From the NCBI RefSeq assembly GCF_017591425.1, contig NW_024466512.1:22745501-22809500 (forward strand): DNA of 64,000 nt, written 5' to 3'. Shown here piece after piece: positions 49,501 to 61,500 of this stretch. A model generated the notes under the pieces. That model had not been told where the DNA came from, ran no database searches, and worked only from the letters and a program-made list of their open reading frames with translations. How positions within the stretch are numbered: the first letter of the stretch is position 1; each line of letters opens with the position of its first letter. Source of the stretch: Ochotona curzoniae. Taxonomy: Eukaryota; Chordata; Mammalia; Lagomorpha; Ochotonidae. The translations under genes and the position numbers were made by a program.

Positions 49501-52500
49501 AAGAAAGTATTTTGAAGCGATAAAACTAACAAAAAAATCAAAATTCATGAGTTTCCACTGACTTTTGTTGGTAAAATGTGTCTCCTGTAGGCAACAAATA
49601 GATGGGTTTTGTTTTTAAATCCAGTCTGCTTATCTATGACATTTGATTGAGCTTAAGCCATTTACATTCAGAGTTTAATATGTATGGGTGGTACTTTGGT
49701 CCTGTCATGTTAGGAATGGGTTGTTCATTGATTTAGTCTTCTGTTGTCATTTTACTGGGATGTTCTTCGCATTTGCCTTTGGTTTTGGTGGGTGCTATTC
49801 CTCTTCTCTGTCAAGAGAACATCTTGAAGTATCATTTGTAGGGCAGGTTTGAAAGAAGCAAATTCTTTTAACTTTTCTTTGCTGTGGAAGTATTTTATTT
49901 CATTTTCAAAGACAAAAGAAAGCTTTGCTGGGTATGTTATTCTGGGCTGACAATTTTTTTCTTTTAGAATCTGGAATATGTCACTCCATTGTTTTCTGGC
50001 CTGTAGAGTTTCCAGTGAGAGGTCTCCTGTGAGTTTAATTGGCATTCCTTCATATTGTCAGTTGATTTTTTTTCATGTGCACATTTAAGGATCTTTTCCT
50101 TGTGTTCAATTGAAGAGAGTTTGATTATCATGTGTTGTGGTGAAGATTGCTTTTGGCCAACTCTTTTGGAAGTTCTGTACCCCTCCTTGGTGTTGTTTCT
50201 GAATTCTTTTTCCAGACTAGGAAAATTTTCCCTTATTATTTCATTAAATACATTTGCAAACTCAGCTTCTCTTTCTGCGCTTTGTGGGACTCCCATAACT
50301 CTTATATTAGGCCTCTTAATAGTGTCTTTCAATTCTTGAGTACTTTTTTTGTCCTGATCGAGCTCTCCTTCCAGCTTTTTGTTTGTTTTCCCCTGGTGAC
50401 AGGAAATATCTTCCAATTCTGAGATTCTTTCTTCTGCTTATTTCATTCTATTTTGAAAACTCTCCATTGTACTTTTAATTTGCTCCACTATGTTCTTCAT
50501 TTGATTCATTTCCTGTGTGACATATTCCTTAAATTCCTTGAACATCTGCTTTATGTGCTTCTACTTGTTGATAAGAAGCTTTATAACAAGTGTTTTGAAT
50601 TCTGTATGTCCCATTTTATCTATGTCTTCCTCAGTTAATTCTGAGATTAGCAAAGGCTTTTGTTCCTTTTCAGGGGAATCATCAGTAATATTCATTTTTT
50701 AAAAGATTTATTTTATTTTTATTGCAAAGTCAGATTTACAGAGAGGAGGAGAGACAGAGAGGAAGGACTTTGTTTGATGATTCACTCCAAAGTGACTGCA
50801 GTGGCCGGTACTATGCCAGTCTGAAGCCAGGAGCCAGGAGCTCGTCTAGGTCTCCCATGCAGGTGCAGGGTTCCAAGGCTTTGGGCTGTCCTTGCTGTCC
50901 TCGGCTGCTTTCCCAGGCCACAAACAGGGAGCTGGATGGGAATCAGGGCTGTTGGGAATCAGAGACAGTGCCCATATGGGATCCTGGCATGTTCAAGGTG
51001 AGGACATTAGCCACTAGGCCATGATGCCAGGCCCAGTAATATTCATTTTGCCTTTGTCACTTCTTTTGCTCTTGATCATTGTACTTCTGGTTATCATATT
51101 CTTCTTGGGACAGGTTTCTAAGCTGTTTCATCCACAGGTCTAGTGGATTTTACTTATTGCAGTTGGTACATGGTTCTTTGTTTGCAGTCACATGTGCCAC
51201 TCCTTTTAGCAAGTTCCAAGTCTGGGTTCTTTTTTTTAAAAAAAAGGTTTATTTATTTATTGGGAAGTCAGATATACAAAGAGGAGGAAAGACAGAGAGA
51301 AAGATCTTCCACCCAATGATTCACTCCGCAAGTGAGCACAACGGCCAGTGCTATGCCGATCCGAAGCCAGGATCCAAGAACTTCTTCCAGGTATCCCACA
51401 CGGGTGCAGGGTCCCAAGTAAGGCTTTGGGCTGTCCTCGACTGCTTTCCCAGGCCACAAGCAGGGAGCTGGATAGGAAGTAGAGCTTCTGGGATTAGAAT
51501 CAGCGCCCATATGGGATCTTGGCGCGTTCAAGGCGAGGACTTTAGCCACTAAGCCACGCCGCGCCGCTGGGCCCCCAAGTCTGGGTTCTTATGTTAGATT
51601 TCCACCATGTTCTCTGTAGCCCCAACTCCTGGCTCACCGCTCTCCACCTGCTGTGACTCTGCTGAGGCTGCATCCCGTCTCTCCAAGTTCTTTACCAGTT
51701 AGTGGAGGGAGGGAATTGTGTTCCTGCCCCAGGAGACTGCTTGACAACAAAGAGCAGCCATTTAAAAATGGTATTTAGAAGCCAAGGAGGAGCTTGGTAG
51801 CATGTGCTGACCTAAAGGACTTTCACCTAAAAAGAACACATCAACTGCTGACGTCTTATTATTGCACTGAACTGGGAAAGTCTGCCAGCAATTCAAAAGA
51901 CAGGGCAAGAACATTCTGTCTGTACTGTAAACATAGAAACAGATAAAATCAGGTTATTGCCCAAGCTCATGATGACTAATAATAATTATTATTATGTCAG
52001 ACCTCTCTAATAACTATATTCATATCCTACCTTTATCTAAAAGGGATCTGAGCCAGCTTACATGAGAAAAAGCACAAATATAATAAACTATAGTCCATTT
52101 GAAATATAATGAAAAGACTTAGCAAATATACTGGGAAAAGATATGGGAGGGAGATAACATGTATGAGAAGACTTAAGAGAAACCATTCCTGCAAATGAGA
52201 GCCAAGTCTGAGGTTCCTGGCTGCCACAGTGAAGGAAAAAACCTAGCTTCAGCCTTTGCTGCTTTGGGGAGTGAACCAGTGGATGGAAGATCCGTGTGTC
52301 TCTTCTTATCTCATTAGCTGTGCCCTTTCAAGTAAATATAAATAAATCTTTAAGAGAATTGAAGGTACTTTCCGTTGGACTATCTCTTATGTTTGCTTCC
52401 TTTAATCCTTATTAAATAATCATGAAAAATGTGTATCTTCCTAACCCTAAAATTATATATGTATTTACTATTTGTTATATAACATATGTAATATAGGAAG

Positions 52501-55500
52501 AGAGATACATAATAGATGCATATACCAGTGTGGGTGTGCAGATGCTTCTTTAAAGTTTTTTTTATAATTTTTTTTTTTACAATGATTACATGATTGATCA
52601 AGGCGGGAAGGATCAAGATTAAGGGAAAAGTGGGTAAACTCATTGTTTCCAAATTTGCTATTTCTTTAAGTTTTTCAAGAGCTCTGTATTTATGGAGAAA
52701 TAAAGCTTGGAGACCCTTAAAGAATTAATGATTGGCACATTTCTCAACTATTATCATCAGTTGATGTGTCAGTAAGCTCCCTTTAACATAAGAATGTTTT
52801 AACTAATGTTGATAGGCATCATTTTATGTAAGATTTGTTTGTTACTTTTGTTTGATAGATTTTATAGAAAGGAGAGATGCAGAGAGAGGTCTTCCATCCA
52901 TGGTTCACTCCCCAAATGGCCACAATGGTCAGAGCTGAGCTATTCTGAAGCCAGGATCCAGGAGGTTTTTCCAGATCTCCCATGCAGATGTAGGGGCCCA
53001 AAGCCTTGGGGCATCCTCCACTGCTTTTCCAGGCCACAAGCAGAGAACTGGATCAGGAAATGGAGCAACCAGGACTTCAACCGGTGGATATGGCATCTTT
53101 TTAAGACACCAGTCTTGGGGCTAACATGGTGGCATAGCAGGTAAAGCCACTGCCTATGATGCTGGCATCCTAAGTGAACGCTGGTTCAAGTCCCAGCTGT
53201 TCCACTTCTGATCCAACTCCATGCTAATGGCCCGGGGAAAGCAGAAGATGACCCAAGTGTTTGGGACCCTGTACCTATGTAGAGGACCTGAATGTAGCTC
53301 TGGTTTTGTCCTATCCCTGTGTGGCCATTGTGGCCTTTTGGGAAATAAACCAGTAGATGGAAGATCTCTGTTTTACCCTCTCTCTGACTCTTCCATGGGG
53401 TGAAGTGGATGTTTGTGGAATGGTCCATTTCACAATGGAAAGTTCTAGTGGTTAGAAAAGGCTGCCTTTTATGGAGCTTCAGTTTGCCACCCTGTGCCTT
53501 CTCATCCCTGAATGCAGTTCTTCTTTAGAGCAGTACAGAATCAGTCTACTGTGCAGGCAGATTTGCATTTGAATCTTGATTCCATTTGTTGTTTACCTTG
53601 GATAAGTTACTTCAACTCTCTGAGACTGGAAAATGGACACAGTTACAACAGTTACCACATAGGGCCATGGTAGGATTACCTGAAACAGGCTTGTCAAGCC
53701 CTTGGCACAGGGCATACTTGGCATTTGGCGCAGTGTTTAGAGACAATGAGCAGCTGCTCTGGCCATTTCCCCCTCTCTGCCTCTGCCTCTCTCTCTGTAA
53801 CTCTGGCTTTCAAATAAATAAATAAAACAGATCTTTTTGTTGTTATTAAGGTAGACTTTGAAGAATTATTATCTTTACAATTTTTATCTTTTCAATGCTT
53901 CTGGTTGGTAGCCCAATAAATATAAAAGCTGGGTTACCAGAAATCATTTGGGTTTCAGAGAGTAATGAAGGGAAGAACCTCTTACTTCCTTATCATTCTC
54001 CCTCTCCCTCTCTTGCTTCCTGCATTCCCCCAAACTGATCAGTGTCTTGCTTTCTCAACTTTTAAGTATGGAATATAGTGTATGGAATATATATGCTACT
54101 TAACAAGGAATATTGTGTGTTTCACAGGGTTACAAAGTGTTTTATTTGTTTAGCATAGCGCCTTGTATTTAATAGGTTCTCAGTAAGTGTTGGGTTGAGT
54201 CAACAGTAGAAAAATTTTAAAAGTAGTGGAACTATAATACAGAATAGCAAGAAGTCAACCAGTTTCAGACTGACCCATAACAGAGATTTTATCAACACAG
54301 TCTAAGATAACTTCTGTATGTCTACTTAATAAATGTTGGAACAAAACTGAAATATTCCCTACTTCAAAAGGAACAATCAGTTCATGCAAGTCTTGGGTAG
54401 GAGAAGTGCAGCCAATGTGTGGCTGGCCTAACAAGCAAGCCCAGTAAATTGCAGACGTTATGCCAAATTACTTCTGAATATCTTAATTTTAACTTTGTAT
54501 GAAGCACAAAATTTGTACAAATAAGAATTAAGAAGGAAGAGATGATGTTTGGATGGAGAGGCTGTGTTGTGTAAATACTAAACCAGGTTTAGACCCCGAT
54601 TTTTTTTAAAGATTTATTTATTTTTATTACACAGTCAGATACACAGAAAGGATGAGAGATAGAGAGGATGGTCTTCTGTCCGATGATTCACTCCCCAAGT
54701 GAGCACAGTGGCTGGTGCTGTGCCAATCTGAAGCTAGGATCCAGGAACTTCCTCCAGGTCTCCTACATGCAGGTGCAGGGTCCCAAAGCATGAGCCATCC
54801 TTTACTGCTTTCCCAGGCCACAAGCAGGGAGCTGGATGGGGAGTGGAGCTGCCGGGATTAGAACCGGCGCCCACATGGGATCCCGGACATTCAAGGCGAG
54901 GACTTTAGCCACTAGGCCACCATGCTGTCTCGGGCCCTAGACCACAATTTAAAAGATTTTAAAGGTTGCTTCTTGGCTTTCACTTAAAAAGTTAAACCAT
55001 TCTTCTTTTAAGTTACAGTCTTTCCTGTCTTGGAGAATAATCAAGTGATAACCTGTAAGTGATTGGCAAGCACTTCAGAAGATTATTCATTTTGGAGAGT
55101 CATTTCCAACTGGAAGAGAGAAAAAGTGGTGGTGCAAAAGCAATGGCACCACCTTGTGGCCCTTCTGGAGCTGTAATAACAGCCTTTGTTAGCAGGAAAA
55201 GCTCCACTCCCTGGTCTTGGTTAGAACTGCATGAGGGGTTCCCAACAATTTCAAGTTTGATTTCCCACAGGAACTCATTTTGCGGATACAGAAAGTTGTT
55301 TCTGAGGTCTTCTCCTGCTACTCAGGACAGATAATCACAGATCTGGGTTAGACAGGGTAAGCCCTGTCAGATTTTCTAGAGTGGAATGGGAAATGGGAAT
55401 CAGCCTCCTTCCTTACTGATGCTACCAACCTGGAAATGAATGATGCTGGGATCAATCTGGGATCACTCACTGGCACCCCATTTCTTCCAGTGCACTCTAA

Positions 55501-58500
55501 GTCCTTCCAATTCCAGATGGAGCATCATGAAAAAATATGATCCAAGATCTGAAAATGAAGATTCTGAAAGAAATTGCTCATAAGAGCCTGGCAAATTTAA
55601 TTTTTTTCCAAGATGTTTATGTACCTGCAGATTTACAGGAAAATTGCAAGAGTTCAAAAGCTCCTGTATTTACTTCATGCATTCTGCTCAGATTTCCCGA
55701 ATAGAAACATTCTATCATTATGCCTTCCCTTTATAAACCTCCTTCTCTGTCTTACTCTACACGTGACAGACATACATGAAAGTAAGCTGCAGCCATAATC
55801 CCCTGCTATTCTTTAATACCATCACATGCGTTTTCTAAAAACAAAGCCAGGAAATTACCCTGATCTAGTAGTATCATCTAATGAACAGATCTTATCATTT
55901 CACCAATTATCGTAATAATTGCATTTATAGTAAAGGAAAAAAACAACCCAGGATCACATGTTACATTTAGTTTATATATTTCTTCAGTTTAAAAAACAAT
56001 TTGTTAGCCTTTCTTTGTCTGTCATGACTTGGTCAGAAAATTTAGTACCAAAATAAATAACAAGAAATTATAATCCATGGGGGGGGTGGAATCTCAAGAA
56101 TCCTTGAGTTCAGACTGATTCATGAAAGGGAAGAAAGGAAGCTCTTTCAGAAACCAGTGCCTGCCAATCACTGCAGAGGGAATGAGGCAGTTTGAAAAAT
56201 CACCGTGTGGTTCTCATGTTAGTAATAATCAAGCTGAAGTAATCCATGATGATTGAGTAGACTTTCAGCTGTAAGCTTGGGGGAGAGCAGGAGACCCGGT
56301 GCCATCCCTAGTGTATTCCCTGGTTTCCCCAATGCCACCATCAGCTAACTTTAGAGGTGGGTCTGATGCCTGTCCCCTGCCATCTGGGTAGCATCTCTAC
56401 CCAGGCCAGGGGCTTTCCTGTCCCCTCTGAAGAACGGACTAGGGAAGAGTGAGGACACAGCTTCTTGGCTTGTTTTCCAGTGACCTACGGGATGATGAGC
56501 TCCAGTGCCTACTACTACACCAAGGTGATGTCAGAGCTCTTCTTACATGCCCCATCAGACACTGGAATCTCCTTCCAGGCCATCAGCAGCATGGCAGACT
56601 TCTGGGATGTGAGTATGGGATCTCATCTTTCTGTTCTCCTCTCTCATTCAGTGGCTAATCATCACAGGCCAGAGTTCAGAGAGGCCAGACAGTGGGTCAG
56701 ACTACATGTTAGAATATGATCACATCAGCCAGGAATGAGGTCAGTCCAAGAATCAGGCTGAATTATTGGGTTGAACTGGAATCCAGATGGAACAGGGTGA
56801 AATGGGGATGCTGACCAAAGAATCAAACCAGGGGTAAGATGAGTGTGGGAATCAAAGGTAAGCCTGACCTTCAAAACGTATTTTTAATAGGGTCAGATCA
56901 GAAACTGGCCAAGGTATCTAGAACAACTGAGGAGTTCCAGCCTAGGAGACTTATCCAAGTTAGGGTGTGGTGGGAGTCAGGGATTGAGGGTGAAGGTCAT
57001 TCTGAGACTAGGAGTCAGGATGAGATAGAACTGCTCCCAACCAAACTCATGGTACAGTTTGCCCAGGGTCCTCTGCTGGATGGTTTATACTGGACCAAAT
57101 GGTACAACAATAAGAGCTTGGGCTATGGCTCCCACTCCTTCATCTACTATGAGAACATGCTGCTGGGGGTTCCAAGACTGCGGCAGCTGCGGGTTCGCAA
57201 CGACTCCTGTGTGGTGCACGAAGACTTCCGTGAGGATATTTTGAACTGCTATGATGTGTACTCAGCTGACAAAGAAGAGCAACGCCCCTTTGGATCCCTC
57301 AATGGCACAGCGTGAGTGAGCCCCCATCAACAATCTCTGAGCCTGATGTCTTCCCAAGGTGTAGAACCACTTGCATTGAGTCATAAAGAACATTGAGATG
57401 TTCCAAGTGACTAGGAGGCATCTTTCTAAGTCCCAATTTTTGGGACTTGGTCTGGGAATAAAAGAGGCATTTAGCAGACATAGCCATTCATTCCCTCTGG
57501 ACTTCTTCCCACACCCAGGTCATAGTTACACTTGTGCTACTCTGCAGGAAGTGCTTCCAGGGAAAATGTCTTTGCCCAGAACTCCCTTGGGAGTGTCAAG
57601 AGTGAGTAGGGTTGAGGCCACCACAAGAGTCACAGTCAGAGCTTCCCACCCTTGAGTGATGGGGTGACAGCAAGGGGTCAAATATGGAAGATGAGTAAGG
57701 GGACAAAGAGAAGCGGGTAGACAGAAAAAAAAAGTGGGAGGAAGTAAGGACCTATGGTGGAAAGTCTGGTGTTAAACAGTCAGCTTCCCAAGCAAAGAGT
57801 TGGAAAGATCTTTGTACACTGTATGCTCAAGGAGCTTTCCTTAGGGAGACCCCTCAGGCTGGGATCAGAAAGGGCGTGGCTTTGTCATCGATGGCCATAA
57901 CTGACATAGTGAAGTGCTGGGAGAGTAATGTGTATTTCCTTTCTGCCACTAGAGAGTTGGGATTATCTTGGAAATCTCTGACTCTTCTGTAAGATATTTG
58001 TCCTTCCTTCTCAAACAGCTGTCAATGTCAAATAGAATAATATTTGTGAACTTGTAAACCCTCCTCATATCTAATATGTATACATACATATATTTGCATA
58101 TATTATATATTCTGCATATTTTAGAGACATATTTCTATAAAATGCAATTGCAAGAATGTTTACTTGGGTGCAGGACATTTTGAAATCCATGCACATAAGA
58201 AGTATTGGAAAAGTTCAGGAAGAAACAGGCATTTGGTACAGCAGTGAAGACACCTGCATCTCTTATCAGAGTGCCTGCTTAGAGTCCTAGATCCACTCCT
58301 GATCCCAGTTTCCTTGTAATGTGTACCTTGGGAGACAGCAGATGATGGCTCACGTGATTGGGTCCCTGCAGCCCATGTGGGATACCTGGGTGAGTTATTA
58401 GCTCCCAGCTTCAGCCTGGATAACCCAAAGTCCCACTGCTGGCACATGGGAAGTAAGCCAATATATGGGAATTTTCTTTGTGTCTGTCACTCTCTTCTGA

Positions 58501-61500
58501 CTCTGTCAAATTTTTAAAATTTTATTTTTATTGGAAAAGCAGATAAGATTGATAGAAGGAAAGACAGAAAGATCTTCCATCTGCTGGCTCACTCCCTTAA
58601 TTGACTACAATGGCTGGAGCTGAGCTGATCTTAAGCCAGGAGCCAGGAGTTTCTTCCAGATCTCCCAAGTGGGTACAGGGTCCCAAGGCTTTGGGCCATC
58701 CTCCTAAAGCTTTCCCAGGCCAGAAGCAGGGAGCTGGGTGGGAAGTAGAATAGCCGAGACATGAACCGGTGCCCATTTGTGGTCCCAACACTTACAAGGT
58801 GAGGATTTAGCCACTGCATTGTATTGGGCCCTCTTGTCGAATTTTTAAAAATATCATGGAAAGTGTGTATTTTTAAAAATCCATCCTTTAATTGCAATAT
58901 CCATAAACTTTTTGAAGTATCCACATACTGTACACTATGTATATGTCAAACAGACATACATAAACATGAGCACAGATATAGTGTAAACTACATGCATGAT
59001 TGATGTGAAACTGTGAAGCCCAGACAACCACAAAACCTTGCTATTGCTGTGGGAGCTGGGCCCTTAGCCTTGGGCCTTTCTCCACTCAGCCAGCCTCTTT
59101 TGCGGCAGGTGGACATATCACTCTCAGGATGAGCTGGGGGGCTCCTCCCACTGGGGCAGACTCACAAGCTACAGTGGAGGCGGCTACTACTTGGACCTTC
59201 CAGGATCCCAACAGGCCAGTGCAGACGTACTCCGTGACCTTCAGGAAGGGCTGTGGCTGGACAGGGGCACTCGGGTGGTCTTCATCGACTTCTCGGTCTA
59301 CAATGCCAACATCAATCTCTTCTGTGTTCTGAGGTGGCCCCTTTCCCTACTGCATCTCTCCATGCATGGTTCCTGGTTCTTTTCTCCAATGCCCTTCCCC
59401 AAACTTGTGCTCTATGGTGGGAGGGGGAGGAGAGGAATTCAAGGAACTCTCTACCAACTTAGGCTCCCCTAAACACCCCCTCCCCACCAGGCTGGTGGTG
59501 GAGTTTCCAGCCACAGGAGGTGCCATTCCATCCTGGCAAATCCGCACGGTTAAGCTGACCCGCTACGTCAGCAACTGGGACTTCTTCATTGTTGGCTGTG
59601 AGGTCATCTTCTGCATCTTCATCATCTACTATGTGATTGAGGAACTGCTGGAGATCCATATCCACCGGCTGCACTACCTCCACAGCATCTGGAACATCCT
59701 GGATCTCGTGATCATATTGGTGAGAGACTGAGATGGAGGGGATGCATCTTGGCCACCACTCCACGTTCTTCCTTTCAGTCCTGAAAACCTAATCACTTGC
59801 AGCAGCTCCCAAAGTGAAAGACAGAGGCCCTCTTGTTCAGCACCTAGGAAGCCCCAAATCCCACATCTCTCCTCCTCACCTGTGATCTAGGCCCTGTGCT
59901 TTTTCTTCAGTACTTGATACTCTATTGCCTTTCTGACTTTTGCCTGTATAACCCATCGCTGTCCCCTTGAAACTCCTCCTTTTTCTGTCCCCTCCTATTC
60001 AAGTGTTCTGATCCTTCATCTCCATCTGCATCTTATCAGCAGGACCAAGGCTGGTAGGGGTAGGAGGAGTAAGATCTCTTGGCTCCAGGTTCCTGTGACC
60101 TTTACATCCTTTAGTCCCTGATCCTTCTCTTGGGCTTTAGAACACTGAAGCTGTTCCCCATCATGCTGGTCTATTCGCATCTAAGCTAGTGAACACATTA
60201 GCAGGACAGGAAGTTTCTTTCCCACCCGACTTGCCTGTCCAAGCTCTTCCTTGAACCCTCATTGTTGAGCACCACTTGAGAACCCCTTGACTTTTCTGAC
60301 ACCCCATGTTCTCCGTGTGACAGCTCTCCATTGTGGCCGTGGGCTTCCACATATTCCGAACCCTGGAGGTCAGTCGGCTGATGGGCAAGCTCCTGCAGCA
60401 GCCAGATGCATATGCTGACTTTGAGTTCCTTGCCTTCTGGCAGACACAGTACAACAACATGAATGCTGTCAACCTCTTCTTTGCCTGGATCAAGGTACTT
60501 GGGACAGCCACCCCTGTGTCTGCCTCAGGGAATGGATTCTCCTTTCCCCAGTGCATGTCTCATTTTTCTTGTTTGTTTTGCTGCCTCCTGTGGCCTCCAT
60601 AGGTCCCTGGAGTAAGCTGTTCAGTGCTTTTCTCTTTTATTCCTTCTCCACTTGGTTCCACATGGCTCTTGCAGATATTCAAGTACATCAGCTTCAACAA
60701 AACCATGACTCAGCTCTCCTCCACCCTGGCCCGCTGTGCCAAGGACATCCTGGGCTTTGCTGTCATGTTCTTCATCGTGTTTTTTGCCTACGCCCAACTT
60801 GGCTACCTGCTTTTCGGAACCCAAGTGGAAAACTTTAGCACTTTCATAAAGTGCATGTATGTGTTCTACCCCCTCACTCCTCCCTGCCCTCTATTCTTCC
60901 CTTGCCCCTCACTCCCAGTTCCCTGGGTCTGTGTGTCACTTGGGAAAATGGCAGGATGTGTATAGATGGGCCTGTGCTTAAAATGGCTGTATGAATTTTG
61001 GGGAGCCCTGATGCGCACACGCTCTCTCCCAGATTGGATTATAGACGTAGGGGCTGGGATCTGTAGTTAGGAAAGTGGGGTATGGGTGTGGATTTGGATA
61101 ATTTAGACTTTGGTGAAGCCTTGACCTTGTCTGTCAGTTTCACTCAGTTTCGGATCATCCTTGGGGACTTTGACTACAATGCTATTGACAATGCCAACCG
61201 CATCCTGGGCCCTGTCTACTTCGTCACCTATGTCTTCTTCGTCTTCTTTGTGCTTCTGGTAAGAGTCTCTGAAGGGTGGAGACATAGTTGAAAACTCCAG
61301 CCTACAGGCTCTCTATGTCTCCCACTCAGGCATAGGATGAGTTTTTCAAACTGAGGATGGAGAGTGAGAGGAGGATGTCTGGATCTTCTGAGAGCTGGCT
61401 GATATGGTCAGCGTGGCCAGTATGGTCAGGCAGCTTCCAGCACATGAGGTTACCTGCAGATGCCTCTAGTAAGATCAAATCCCCATTCTCAGAGGATGTG

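Larger units (their letters stand above)
49014..51700 (-). mobile_element. Rearranged LINE-1 (mostly minus), interrupted by two SINEs
   Basis: 49014-49345 is the 3' UTR and A-tail complement. 49345-49560 is an ORF2 fragment between the endonuclease and reverse transcriptase regions, but in plus orientation. 49560-49720 is the start of ORF2 in minus orientation. 49752-50420 is ORF1, and the rest up to about 51700 is upstream sequence. Most of ORF2 is deleted, so the element is dead. The right border is uncertain. Confidence 0.8.

Noticed and set aside
49752..50416. Possibly functional LINE-1 ORF1
   Set aside because: Frame change, missing N-terminal coiled coil and lost ORF2 show it is dead.
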